Source: Branchiostoma floridae (Eukaryota; Chordata; Leptocardii; Amphioxiformes; Branchiostomatidae). Taken from it: 64,000 nucleotides of DNA. The translations under genes and the position numbers were made by a program. Positions within the stretch are counted from its first letter, which is position 1. Each line of letters begins with the position of its first letter. The notes under the pieces are model-generated. The model was given only the letters and a program-made list of their open reading frames with translations, had not been told where the DNA came from and ran no database searches. Shown here in pieces: positions 33,001-44,595 of this stretch. The stretch covers positions 11,099,736-11,163,735 of the forward strand of contig NC_049994.1 of NCBI RefSeq assembly GCF_000003815.2, read 5' to 3'.

Positions 33001-36000
33001 AACTTTATTGTTGATCATTCCCATTTGGTTGGGGTTGGCTTTCCCTATGTATGAGGGCCCACATTTTTTGTTGAGAATAGGCGCATGCACGTCTTGCATA
33101 AAATTAAGTCAGTAAATGTACACAAGATCTAAACTAAGTAGATCATAACACATCTTTTACATCCTCTCCATATATAGACAACTCCAGGATCAGTTTTGAG
33201 GAATTCCTGCCCATCCTTGAGGCCTTTGCCAAGCACTCCAAGGAGGCGGGGTCCTTCGAGGACTTCGTGGAGGGTCTGAAGGTTTTTGACAAGGACGGCA
33301 ACGGCCTGATAGTGGGCGCTGAGCTGCGGCATGTCCTCACAACTCTGGGTAAGATTCTGGGATTAAAAAAAAATTTCATATGTTTGAATCTTTTTTCTTT
33401 GCAGCAGTCTACACACTCACTTACTCACTAGTACTAGTGTTCATCAAGTTCTTTACGTAATGTACACCTAACCTGTTAGTGTAACTTTTCCCAAAGGTGA
33501 ATTTGAGCCTTGCTAATAGGTGTAGATTGTACGTAGGCAACTCCATTGTACACATACATTGTACATGTTTGATATCATATGGTCAGCTCCCCAATCTGAC
33601 ATATATGTATGCTACAAAGTTTGCAAACCAAAGTCCTGAAATATGGATCAATTGTACAGTATCAACAATGAAAAAATGTACACTTTGAAAAATTCTGTAA
33701 TGTTGCCAACCGTCTGCATTTAACCTTTTCAGTACGGCCTAACATTGTCATCAATACAAATTTTTCCGAAGAAAAGCAACATCTGTAGGGAATGGTTAAA
33801 AGTGAATGCTACTGTTTTGTTTGCAAAACTGATTTGTACATGTTTAAAGAATATAGTAATTCCATTTTCCCATGTAAAATTTTATTGATCTACAGTTTGC
33901 TTACTTAGCAATGTCTTAAAAAGATCTCATAGTTTCCTCTTTCTCTCCTTGAACCTTCAGGAGAAAAGTTGACTGAAGAAGAAGTAGAACAGCTGGTGGC
34001 AGGACAGGAGGACCAACACGGCATGATTAACTATGAAGGTAACAGCAGAAACCCCTCTATTCCGCATGGAACATTCCTGATCACACGTCCTATCCCCTGT
34101 AAGAGTCATTCCATTTTAGAATGCAGGGGAGGGGCAGGTTTGAAAAAAAGGACTTTGGAATGTTAAAGATCATAATGGCAGTGACTTTTGTTACATGTGA
34201 TTTCTTCTTCTCTTTGGAAATATACTCAAAGACTTGCAAATATGTCTGTTGTGTTGTCAGACTTTTTTGTTGTTTGAGTTATATTGTTCTTTTTTTTTAG
34301 GTTTGCAAAGGATATACTTGTAGAACGTTTTAGCTCTTGTTTCTGTTTATGTTGTGTGAGTTATTTTATGTAAGGTAACAGTTACTCAACTGTTTAATTT
34401 TATCCAGTTCCTTGAGTAATTGTTACCTTGCATATCGTATTTTCATTGGTGTGAGCTATTATGTTCTGTTAAGTGTGTACAGGTTTTAATTGTAGTGTAG
34501 CCAGTGTAAGTTCTTGTTTCCATGTAGAGGTTTTTCCTTGTTGTACATTTTATCTTAAACTTTATTTCTGTCTTAGTAGACTTGTACAGTTTTTTTATTG
34601 TAGTGAGTTTTGTTTCTTGTTTCTGTATTTCCCCGTCTTTTGTCGCAGAGTTTGTCCATGAAGTGGTATATTCACACAGGGTAAGGAAGCATGTGCACGA
34701 GTTGTGCCTGCTGTAAGGGAAATGATTTTAACCCTTGTGATACCGACCACTGATATAGAAGTGTTTACTCTTCTCAGTTGCTAGGATGACAAAGGTTAAT
34801 GGAAAGTGGTACTCCTCATTTTTGTCCCTTCAAAATCTGAATGGTTTTGAATAGAAATCTAATATTCTATGATATATATACTAGAAAAACTTAGAGATAA
34901 TAATTATCTTGCACTATGTATTGAAAAGGGTACATATTTCTGTTATTGTGAAACAAATGTGTTTTATGACAAACTTTAAAAGCAGACTATGACATGAAAT
35001 GACCATTCACATGAAATGTGAATGGAAAGTTAAAAATGTCCCAAAAATCAGGAGTACCATTTCTTCTAACTTTTTGTCCAGTTTGATCATATTAAAGTCA
35101 TTCTTCATGTGTGTGACATCTATTAATTCTACCCCACACCCAGAGTTTATCCGAATGGTTATCGCAGAGAATAACTTTAAGGTAAAGCGGTGGCATGAAC
35201 GTATCTGCTATGTAGCATCGCATAGCCATGCCGTAAACAGAAAATGATAAGCATTTTGTTAAAAAGTTAACAGTTTTTTCTTCCAGTCTGCAGTTTCCAA
35301 ACAAAACTTACACCCCCTTTCAAAGCCTTTTCACTAGACAGTGTAACCACTGAACAACAAAATGTTTGACAGGTCGCTCAACAAATTTCGTAGATAAAGA
35401 ACACATCTTTTTATGTCTTGTATGATCTCTTTTAAGTCATACTTTTACAACATGCCATATTCCATTTATACAGTCTAGGATTGTACAAATGCAATCTCTG
35501 TCTTTCTACGGTTGCCAAGCGATCTCTGTCTAGTGGAAAGGTTGCCTTCATGAATAAAAATAGCTCTGAAGGAAAGCTTAAATTGCCTAATTAACATGTG
35601 ATGCACAGATCTAGAAAGTTGTTGACTTTTACTAACTGCATGGTATCAATACATTAACCATCCATGCTGTTATGAATAGTCAATTTCTTTGTTAAATGTA
35701 TTCAGCAATACACAAAATATTAGATTCTTTTCTAGTGTTTTGCTTTTTGTTCATGAAACAGTTTGTGACTGATTCTGCTAGGTTTAGGTTAGAACATGAT
35801 TGATTAAAGTGTTTTGCTCATCATTTGCAGTAAACTATATTGGCACCCCAAAATCATATACAATGCATCCATGTGGCTCCTACATTTGTACTCACATATT
35901 GTACAGTACTTGGAACTTGTGGCTTCAACAAAAAGTGGTAAAACCTATCATAAGTTTTGCCTGAAATGTTTTGGCAACACCACAAGGGAGGAGACATAGT

Positions 36001-36100
36001 GATATACTATGGACATGATAAATTTCTATGTGATGATGTTTATATTTGTTTGTTTGTTTGTTTGTTTACAGAGTTTGTAAGGATGGTGGTGTCCAACTGA
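30087..36100 (+). CDS. MYL6-like: Myosin essential (alkali) light chain, paralog B
   Basis: Six coding exons: 30087-30089 (ATG only), 30194-30221, 32644-32781, 33178-33348, 33961-34038 and 36072-36100; 148 aa, the usual family length. Sequence blocks: [120 protein letters not shown]. These correspond closely to vertebrate MYL6/MYL1, including [24 protein letters not shown] and [14 protein letters not shown]. The protein binds the IQ motif of the myosin heavy chain neck. An alternative last exon at 35144 also fits. The first intron directly follows the ATG and exon 2 is 28 nt, exactly as in paralog A. Confidence 0.93.
35144..35247 (+). CDS. Alternative C-terminal exon of light chain paralog B
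   Basis: After CACACCCAG the frame reads [13 protein letters not shown] in the same phase as the EFVRMVVSN exon at 36072, so it is a homologous alternative. It can run to a stop at 35247, adding about 20 unusual residues, or be spliced from AAG/GTAAAG at 35181 to the 36072 exon, which would give only SL before a stop. Which is used cannot be told from sequence. Confidence 0.65.
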
Positions 36101-36726
36101 GCAACGCCATGTTTGACGAGAACTGACGTGATCAACTGACACAAACAGCAAAATCACGGAAGAGAGGCCAGACCAGTCGACTTCTTCATGATAATAGATA
36201 AGAAATGCCCTATTAAGTATTAGGCTTTGGCTTATAATTGATAAACTAATTTTGATAATCAAATTGATGATCAAGTTGCTCACATTTTAAGAATTGAGCA
36301 GTGAGAATTTTATTTGGTCTAAATGTTGACGTAAATTGAATTGTATTTGTAGTCAATCCTCATATATTTTTTTTACACTTGTACATGTAGATGTACATCT
36401 TCACTTGTGTAAAACATTCCAATTCCTTAAAACTTTGTGTGTTGAATCTTGTAACATTGTTCAGCTTTTCTAGACTTGACTGATTTCTTGCCCTTTGGAG
36501 ACAGTCTATAAGACCTAAAGATTGGCCTAGAGCGGAACTACGGAAATTTAGCAAATTGTGTCAGTCACAGAAGGCGCTCTCCCCAGGTTAACTAAAGCTG
36601 GACTGGTCTGGCTTCGGAATGGTGCGAGACTTGAGGAAACGTACATTGACCTTGACCTCCACTATAGGGTGGCTTTATGAAGACTAGTTTTGATACCTAC
36701 ACAAGAAACTACAGTACATACATAAT

Positions 36727-36876
36727 CTCCAAGCAGATCCTACTGTAGCATAAGATAGTATCAAAAGCTGCCAGAGGAGTGAAGCCGGCTTAGGAGTGTG
36801 TTTCGCTACCTCTTGGCTGACTACACTCCTTGGCCAGTTTGGTACTATTTTATGCCATTGTAGGATCTGCTTGGAG
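36727..36876. mobile_element. Short MITE, about 150 bp, in the 3' UTR of light chain paralog B
   Basis: CTCCAAGCAGATCCTAC at the left is the reverse complement of GTAGGATCTGCTTGGAG at the right. The arms extend inward (GCATAAGATAGTATCAAA against TTTGGTACTATTTTATGCC). TACATAC occurs just outside both ends. Confidence 0.85.
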
Positions 36877-37482
36877 TTTAGTACATACAGTCTATGTGTG
36901 ATGTACTAGGACATAGTCATTACGTAAGTGTAACTTATGCAAATCTGCTTTGATAGCGTGCTAGAATAGAGGTCTGAAAGTGGTGTACAACTTAAAGAAA
37001 AGGTTACCATCACTGTTACAGGTGATAGACCATATATTTTATTTACTTTCTTGAGGTCATAGATAATAATAGGCTTATTAGGACTTCTCTTCTCGACGTT
37101 GTTCCAAATGAAAACATTGTGGTACTTGAAAGTGTTCCCTACTAGCAATGTCACACTACGACTGCTGAAATGAAAGGACGTACATGTAAATGTATGTATT
37201 TCCATGCTGTAGCATTACTGTTTGAGATAAAAGAATGTTCCCCCAGATATCGCATTTTAAAAATATGTATAAACCTTGACCTATGACCTTAGGCTTTCAC
37301 CTATGATCTATGACCCTCCAGATAATGAAATATGACCTTCCTATCATGAACAAGGATCTGTCTTGAATGTGAAAGTTATGCTAATTAGCAGAGGTTGTAC
37401 ATTGCAGTTTATGCCGTGGCAACTTTCCTTGCTTTAAATTTGCTCTGTGCTTAGCAAATTGAAACAGGTGTGGTAGTTATGT

Positions 37483-37488
37483 AATAAA
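37483..37488 (+). terminator. Polyadenylation signal candidate, light chain paralog B
   Basis: AATAAA about 1.4 kb past the stop at 36100, followed by a T-rich stretch. No earlier AATAAA is evident in the presumed 3' UTR. Confidence 0.5.
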
Positions 37489-40400
37489 GGTAAATAGTAA
37501 TCTTTCTATGGATTTCAGTGTCTATTATTCATGTACCCTTATTTCTGATTTTGTCAGTTGATTTGGGGTGAGAAGATTTTTTGGGCTTGTTTTGATTTAG
37601 AAAAGTATGTTACCCGTATATCTGTGATAGTGTTCGGAAGAGAAGATGTACTGTCATTACTGTGATGAGAGTCTTTGATTAATCCTTTGGAGCCTGATTG
37701 AGTTGTAGCTACACTGGTAGAGTGTGTGTGTGTGTATGTGTGTGTATGAGTGTGTATGAGGGGGAGCTTTGTGTGTGTGTGTGTGTGTTAGGTACTTGTT
37801 TTATGAATTGTAACAAACTGGTTGCACACTGGACTTCATACTTAATTGTCTTCCCTCCTGGACTCTTAGCAAAAGATTGAGGTAACAGGACTGGTCTACT
37901 TGTAAAATAGGGGGTGGGGGTCGGGGGTGAGTGGTAGTAATCATGTGGTTCACAATAGGTTCATAACAAATGTAGTTCATAACAGTGTGGTAGTAGTGGT
38001 GGTAGGGGGGGGGGGGGTCTGCCATTCTAACAATCATGCAAGAGAATCCAACACCATAAGCTGAAGAAGAGCACTCTTGGCTGTACCCCAGATGAGTCCT
38101 CGGATAGTCAGTGCTGAAAGAGAGCCAACAAACAGGTAACGTTATGCAATATGCCCTAAATAATTCTGATTTTGTCTGCCATGTCCAAATTATGCCATTG
38201 TGTGTTTTTGTGGTTTTTATCATCTAGGAAAATTTTGTGTAGGTGAATTTTAAGGGCTTTCATTATTTCCATTTCACAAATGTATTACATGTAGCAGTTA
38301 TTTGGTGATGCTGGTACTTCTTAACAGTTCATATTCATTTTGTGTTGTGTAATTGGGGATTTGTATGAAATAACATGTTTCTGGTAGAGCACTTTCCATA
38401 TCTAAACATGCTGATGGAAAAATGCATACAATACTATGAAATTTTACTGTTTGTTTTAACTAATAGAAGTAATTAATGCCATTTTTTTTAACTTGCGGCA
38501 AAGTCAGCTTTCATCATGATAAGTTCAGAAAAACACACAGTGGAAAAACAGTAACATTTCCTAAGTGCATTTCAGTATTGTATGCATTTTTATGTGTTTC
38601 ACTCACTGCCCATACAATCCAGCCGACCTGTCCAAAGCTTCCAACCTGACTAATCAAGACCATGTGATCCAAAATAAAGCCAAAGAATATATTTTTGGTC
38701 TAAATGACAAAACAAAATCAATGAAATAATTGTAATGGCCTTTATTCATGATACATTAACCAAATGAAAAACAAGCTATGGGGTATTTGCCAACTGAACC
38801 CTTGTGCCAAATATCACCTCATTTGGCTGAAAAATGACAGTTGAATCCATATGTCCGATTGACAGAAGAAAAACAAGAAGACACATCAGCAAATTTTAAA
38901 ACAATATATTTAGCTTACATATATACTTGTGGTATTGAATGAAATATGAATATATCATTGGGGACAAATATCAGCTTCTGACCTGAAAACAGGCCCGAGT
39001 CGCCCAGCCACTTTCTGTTAGGGAAGTTCATTAAACCCGGTTACGTCTCAAGAGCGCCGCTAAGCGGATCAACGGGATATGGCACCCAAGTAATGTTACC
39101 AGTACGATATTACACGGGATATTTATGAGCGACTTTCAGCAGCCAAGAAAATAAATGCAACACCAAATCCTAAACACGAAGACCAACTGTTACATTATGC
39201 TGACCAAGCAGTATGTAGCCATACTTGCAGCGCAAGACTACGAATGCACGCCAAATAGCAATTACTCAAGCGACTGCACATGGTTTTTGAAACGGTCAAA
39301 CGTTTCAGAGGACATTCATCAATTTTTGTCAGTGACACTAATTAGGAATACTAATGGCTTATCTGTACGTACTAGTATGTGGTAACAATTAACGTTAACT
39401 ATCTACTTATTGGCCAAAGAGCACACAAAAAAAAAGATATTTGAAATCCGCTCGACTAGGCCATTGGCGTTTTCACTGTGCTATTCAGCAGTCAATTAAC
39501 GGGAAACTAGTTTAAGTCCCATAGATCATATTGTAGTCAATACGAAATGAACACCAGTGAATGTAGTTCTACTTTATTCCGCTAAGTATTGGTGGCGTCG
39601 ACGTCTTAAACCGCAAAGAGGTAGAGAAGTTACTAAAACAGGAAAATTGAGTACGCTTGAGTAACGTTTTATGAGGAAAATCGGCATCATTCAAGGCGCA
39701 CTGTCTCATGATAACAATAACCGCGCGTGCATCCATTTCCACCAGTTTTCAAATGAAGAAAATGGACGCACCAGTCTGTTACACCATCTTCTAAACCTTT
39801 AAAACAGAACGAAGTTGTAATAACCTCCAGAAAAATCAAACATAGAAGCTACCGTGCTACGTCATCTTTTATTAATTTGAAAGAAGAGGAACGACCTAAT
39901 TTCGAAGTAGATCGAGATCGTAATGACGTTTTCTGACTGATGGTCTGGTTTCTCTCATTGTCCCTGACCCAATATAAACAGATAAATAGTTAAATAAACG
40001 GCCAAAGTTGTTAAGGGAAAATAGATGATGTTCACATTAACCCTAAACCCTTTTATTATGTGTAAGATATGATGTATACATGAATGTAGGTGGCGCTTCA
40101 ACGGGCGCACAAGTGTCAAATGGACGGCTCGCGTTTCACTTAAAATTGACCTTTTTCATGCAAACTAGTGTCTTAAAAGTCATTCTGGGTGTATGTAAAG
40201 GTGACCTGGCCTATTTGGGAGAACATATTTCGTTTTTTAAGCCCAATTTAACGTTTTGTATTCCGGGACTATATCCCCTATTTAGAGCCCAAACTGCAGT
40301 ACCGCTCCCGGCCGCCTCCAGAAAAGTAGCCAAGACGACCGTCAAATTGCCAAATTTCGCTCTTTTCGGGAATGAGCGAATCGCGAAAGGCTCGTAAAGG

Positions 40401-40541
40401 GGTTTGGATTTTTGAATATTGGACAAACTAACTTTGCTTTTGAAACTGATATTACATGTATTTGAAATTGAAAATGGCAATATTTAAGCTATATGTCACA
40501 AGTAGGCCTATGTTTGGTCATAAATGACACGTTTTCTTTAC
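37489..40541. other. Intergenic DNA between light chain paralog B and the Tigger element
   Basis: It holds a TG microsatellite at 37721-37788, a G-rich patch with a run of 13 G at 38005-38017, and otherwise AT-rich sequence. Short open frames (for example 37801-38223 minus and 40080-40397 plus) have low-complexity or unrecognisable translations. Confidence 0.5.
37721..37788. repeat. TG microsatellite
   Basis: Interrupted (TG)n with TATG and GGGGGAGC interruptions. Confidence 0.95.

Positions 40542-40596
<55 letters not shown>
40542..40596. repeat. AAT/GAT microsatellite, likely LINE 3' tail
   Basis: (AAT)n then (GATAAT)n, immediately followed by AGCCTTTATTGCACATTC. Read on the minus strand, this is a GCAATAAAGG signal followed by an ATT-type tail, the usual 3' end of CR1/L2-like elements. 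Confidence 0.7.
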
Positions 40597-40659
40597 GCCT
40601 TTATTGCACATTCATGCCCTATCGGGCTAAGTACAGGCATATAGATACAAAAGGTAGTA

Positions 40660-42369
40660 CAGTAGAAGCCAGCTATTTGCAATTCGCTTAGGCGCAAAAA
40701 TCGGCTAGTTGCAAAGAATTCTGAAATCCAAAACCATTTCCCATTAGCGCCATTGTATACAGCACCCCATATTTGCAAAGCCCAAATCGGCTAATCGGGA
40801 AAAAAATTTCAAAATGCAACACATTTTGAACCCAAAATACGCCAAACAAATCGTCAGAATCGGTAGGAATGAGCCGACAAAAGGTTGTATAAAGACATTA
40901 GACCGCCAGAAAGATCGAAGTTGTCTGTTTTGGGTCACAAAGGAGCGCGGTTTCTATTGAAATTTGCGTTGATAGGAACCGGTCCGGGGGATCAGGCGCG
41001 TGTCGGGACTTCATAAGAGGGCGCGCGTGCCGGTTCATGCCGCTAATGGCGGCGTTTTGCCTTTGTGTTCTTTGGTGGTTCTGCTTCAAAGACGGCTTCC
41101 TTTCTCAGACAACTCATTTCTACTCAATAAAAACGCGTCTTTACCTGTGTACTGTCTCAGTTTTATTGAGTTCGTTCCGAGTGCAACACGTTCCTTATCG
41201 ACATGTCCTTCAACACGCCACCGAGGAAGAGAGTGGAGCTAACCTTAGCCGATAAAGTTAAGGTAATCCAGCTCCTGAACAGTGTTCCAAAGATGTCGCA
41301 GACGGAAGTGGGGAAGAAGTTTGGAGTTTCGACGTCGCAAGTATGCAGGGTGAATCAGAACCGAGAGGCCATCCTGAAGCAGTGGGAATCCAACAGCAAC
41401 CCTAACAGGAAGAGGAAGCGAGAGGGCAAGAGTGGAGACGTAGAAGAGGCTCTCTGGCGGTGGTTCGTCAATGCCAGATGGAAGGATTGCCCACTCAACG
41501 GCCCCATCCTGATGGAGAAGGCCAAGCAGCTGGCAGCAGGCCTTGGTGTCCATGACTTCGAACCCACCGAGGGATGGCTGGGCAGATGGAAGAAGCGGCA
41601 CAACGTCAAGTTCTTCAGAGCGCACGGCGAGAAGAAGGACGCAGACACGCAGTCGGCGGAGGACTGGGTAAGAGACGTTCTGCCTACCATTCTAGAAGAG
41701 TACGACAGTGAAGACGTCTATAACTGCGACGAGACCGGCCTTTTGTACCGCGCACTACCGAGGGGGACATTGGCTCAGAAGACAGAGAAGGTGTCCGGAG
41801 GCAAGAAGGCCATGGACAGAATCAGTGTCATGTTCTGCTGTAACATGACAGGAACCGACAAACTGACGCCACTGGTCATCGGAAAAAGCCAGACGCCGAG
41901 GTGCTTCCGAGGTCAGCGTGTTCCGCTACCATGGGAGAACAACAAGAAAGCCTGGATGACGGGCGTCATCTTCAAGAAGTGGGTGCAGAACGTCGACGAA
42001 GAGATGGGAAGGAGGCGGAAGAAGATTGTGCTTCTGCTTGACAACTGCACGGCCCATCCTCATGACATCCCCCTGAGCAACATCCGCCTGGTGTTTCTGC
42101 CCGCCAACACCACGTCACTGATCCAGCCGCTAGATCAGGGCATTATTCGGAACTTTAAAGCCCTTTACCGGTCTGAGATCATGAAGCGAGTCCTGCATGC
42201 CATCGACAACGAGAACATCGACAGCGCCCAGAAGTTCGCGAAGAAAACGACCGTCTTGGACGCTCTTTTCATGGTGAGAGAGTCGTGGAAGAGCGTGAAA
42301 CAAGAGACGATCAAGAACTGTAGTGCAGTACACATGGTTTCTAAAACATGGATTCTAAAACTAGTCTAA
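40660..42369 (+). mobile_element. Tigger/pogo DNA transposon, right end missing
   Basis: The left terminus CAGTAGAAGCCAGCTATTTG follows a TA at 40658-40659, the classic Tigger start CAGTAGAA. It continues as CGCTTAGGCGCAAAAATCGG. The transposase frame lies at 41203-42369. I find no inverted copy (CTTCTACTG then TA) downstream, so the right end appears to be lost. Confidence 0.85.
41203..42369 (+). CDS. Tigger-type transposase, C-terminally truncated
   Basis: 388 aa. Residues 1-60 form the CENP-B N-terminal helix-turn-helix (KRVELTLADKVKVIQLLNSV, QTEVGKKFGVSTSQVCRV). Residues 78-140 form the second CENP-B-type DNA-binding domain (WFVNARWKDCPLNGPIL, WLGRWKKRHNVKF). The DDE catalytic core follows, with acidic residues in YNCDETGL, VLLLDNCTAH and LIQPLDQGIIRNFKALYR. 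It would cut and paste the element at TA sites. After SWKSVKQETIKNC, where family members continue with a further helix, the frame drifts into unrelated residues and stops. The core triad is intact. Confidence 0.9.
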   Translation: MSFNTPPRKRVELTLADKVKVIQLLNSVPKMSQTEVGKKFGVSTSQVCRVNQNREAILKQWESNSNPNRKRKREGKSGDVEEALWRWFVNARWKDCPLNGPILMEKAKQLAAGLGVHDFEPTEGWLGRWKKRHNVKFFRAHGEKKDADTQSAEDWVRDVLPTILEEYDSEDVYNCDETGLLYRALPRGTLAQKTEKVSGGKKAMDRISVMFCCNMTGTDKLTPLVIGKSQTPRCFRGQRVPLPWENNKKAWMTGVIFKKWVQNVDEEMGRRRKKIVLLLDNCTAHPHDIPLSNIRLVFLPANTTSLIQPLDQGIIRNFKALYRSEIMKRVLHAIDNENIDSAQKFAKKTTVLDALFMVRESWKSVKQETIKNCSAVHMVSKTWILKLV

Positions 42370-43531
42370 TACATTTGTTCGGCTTCTTCTCGTTTCTTAG
42401 TGATGTTGAATATGTAGCTTGAGATGTGTTTGTATAATGTCGTTCGATCAAATCTCATAAGAAAAATGATGTAACAACGGAAGTGGTCAAGTGTACGTCT
42501 GTAAATTAACACGTTAAAAGAAGGGCTACCGTGTCCAACTTTTCATTTAATTTAGTGGAACAAGAAGATGTTGAACAAATATAGCGGTGCTTCTGTGTCT
42601 ATCTTCTATTGTTAGATCCATTTTTCTTTCAGAATGTTTTCAAGTGTTTGGATTACTTGCATTGCAACATTGAGCGCTGACGAATCTTTTAGCTTGTTGG
42701 AGTCTGAGCTGAAAGAACAAGGCTTGGTGTAGAAGGTAGTTTGTTTCACCGTGAAATTTTGTTCACCAAAAATCGATATCGTTCGTCTGTGATTTGAAAA
42801 TTGGAGAGTGCCACATTTACAGGGACTAAAGCATGGTGTAAAGGTGACCACTTCTGGGATCAAGCCATCCCAATAGTAGAGATGAAATTAAAAGTAGTGG
42901 AGAAACATTCCGCAAGTGATTACTATCAATAGTTTCCGCACAGGTGATACATAACATGGTGGCGATGCTTCAGACGCGACGCAGAGAAGCTGGGAATGTT
43001 TAGAGGGTTCGGTGGGTCGCCAACCAGCCTTTCATCCGGTAAGGATTCTTTAAGATGGTAGTAAAAGGAACGTAATGCAACTGCTGCGTTCCTGCTTTTA
43101 AACTTTCTAATACTAGTGTAGTTCCTTGTTCTCGTAGTCTGGCCGTTCTCCCATTACTTTACACGAGAAGATTCGATCATGATTTTCAGTTTGCTGTTTG
43201 TCCCCCAACCTTTCTAGTATCTTTCTGTCATCCAAATCAACTGTCTGGTGGAAATTCGTCAATGAAGTATTGACAACCAAATCTGTGTTTGTGAGTGCAG
43301 CTTGACCTGCGTATTTCCTTATAGTACGTAAATATAAAAATGTATTAGCTATTGTCAGAACTGCAGAAACTCCCTTTTGTTTACGGGTTGGATTATCATA
43401 AAGGTATATATTTTTCAGACTCCCGACTTCTTCTTAAATCTTTGTAGAATAATATCGTCCGTTACAAATTGTTTATGGCGATGAAGGTTGGACATCCAGG
43501 TCGCAAAAAAGCGTACCTTTTATTACTTTAA
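42370..43531. other. Intergenic DNA, nothing recognised
   Basis: AT-rich sequence without recognisable frames or terminal repeats. It may include remnants of the 3' part of the Tigger element. Confidence 0.4.
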
Positions 43532-44590
43532 GCCCCGGTCACAAAGCGCGTACGATTCCTTGCGATGGACTATTCCGCATATCGTACGATGAGCGCAGTA
43601 CATCGCAAGAAAATCGTAAGCATCGCAAGCCATCGCAACGCATCGGATGGTGTTCAAAATTTTTCCAGCGTCGCACGATTTTTCACTTGTGTCTCTTCTG
43701 TATAGCCGTCTGACCGCTTTTGTGCTTCTTTAACCAACAAAATGTGGACATAGCTGTTTAATACCTTCCTATAATATCTTTAACTGTAAAAATAAATTTA
43801 AAAAGACCATGACAACAAGAGTATTACAAGCAAAAGTTCAAATCAAGCGCGAGTACTGGTATGGTTATCTCGGTCTGCTTGCCGGCTCTACGTGTCAGGC
43901 TCTACCGAAGATCGTCATGATCATGATATGCTATCAGCAAAAAGATGCCATCATACAAAAATCAAATGATAAGAATTATATCATATATATTTCCGACTCA
44001 TAGAGCCTGCCTTTATGTTCGAGTTGTCCCCATGGTTATTATGGTAAACTGACCCAAGACCGACGAGAGCTGAGATTTGATCTAATTATAAACTCACGTG
44101 CATGAAGCGATCAAACAATTTGTCTGCATCACCTGTGCGTGGCGCGCTGTTCTCTGGTTGCGACTGTGGCAGTTGCGACTGATATATTTCCCCTTTTCGT
44201 CAATATCGACAATATCAGGGAAAACTGAAACCATCACAACATGCTAAAAAATCATAAATCTATAACCTCATCAGTAGACAAAAATTGCCGTAATGAACTC
44301 TGCTATGGGGGCAAATAAAATCTTACGACGATAGCGAAATTTTGAACATGTTCAAAATCCATTTCAGCTCTATTTTTCGCCATACGACGCTCCCCGATTT
44401 ACTATGATCCACTGCGATTGACGCAGGCACGCTCTTATGACCTCATCGTACGATCCACTACGCGCTTTGTGACCACGGCTTTATATACTTAAACCATTGC
44501 TTCCGATTTTCTTCCGACTTACGTCGCACTGCGATTATCCTGCGCATCGGAAGGAATCGCAAGGAATCGTACGCGCTTTGTGACCGGGGC
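43532..44590. mobile_element. Non-autonomous DNA transposon, 1059 bp, TTAA flanks
   Basis: The left end GCCCCGGTCACAAAGCGCGT and the right end ACGCGCTTTGTGACCGGGGC are perfect inverted repeats continuing to CGATTCCTTGCGAT. TTAA lies at 43528-43531 and 44591-44594. A second, imperfect right-end copy (ACGCGCTTTGTGACCACGGC) lies inside at about 44459-44482. No transposase is present. The TTAA duplication suggests piggyBac-type mobilisation. Confidence 0.85.
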
Positions 44591-44595
44591 TTAAA

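Noticed and set aside
37801-38223. 140-codon minus-strand frame
   Set aside because: It runs across a poly-G tract and translates to low-complexity Pro/His; no family features.
40211-40480. Overlapping open frames on both strands just upstream of the Tigger element
   Set aside because: No protein family is recognisable and no splice context supports them.
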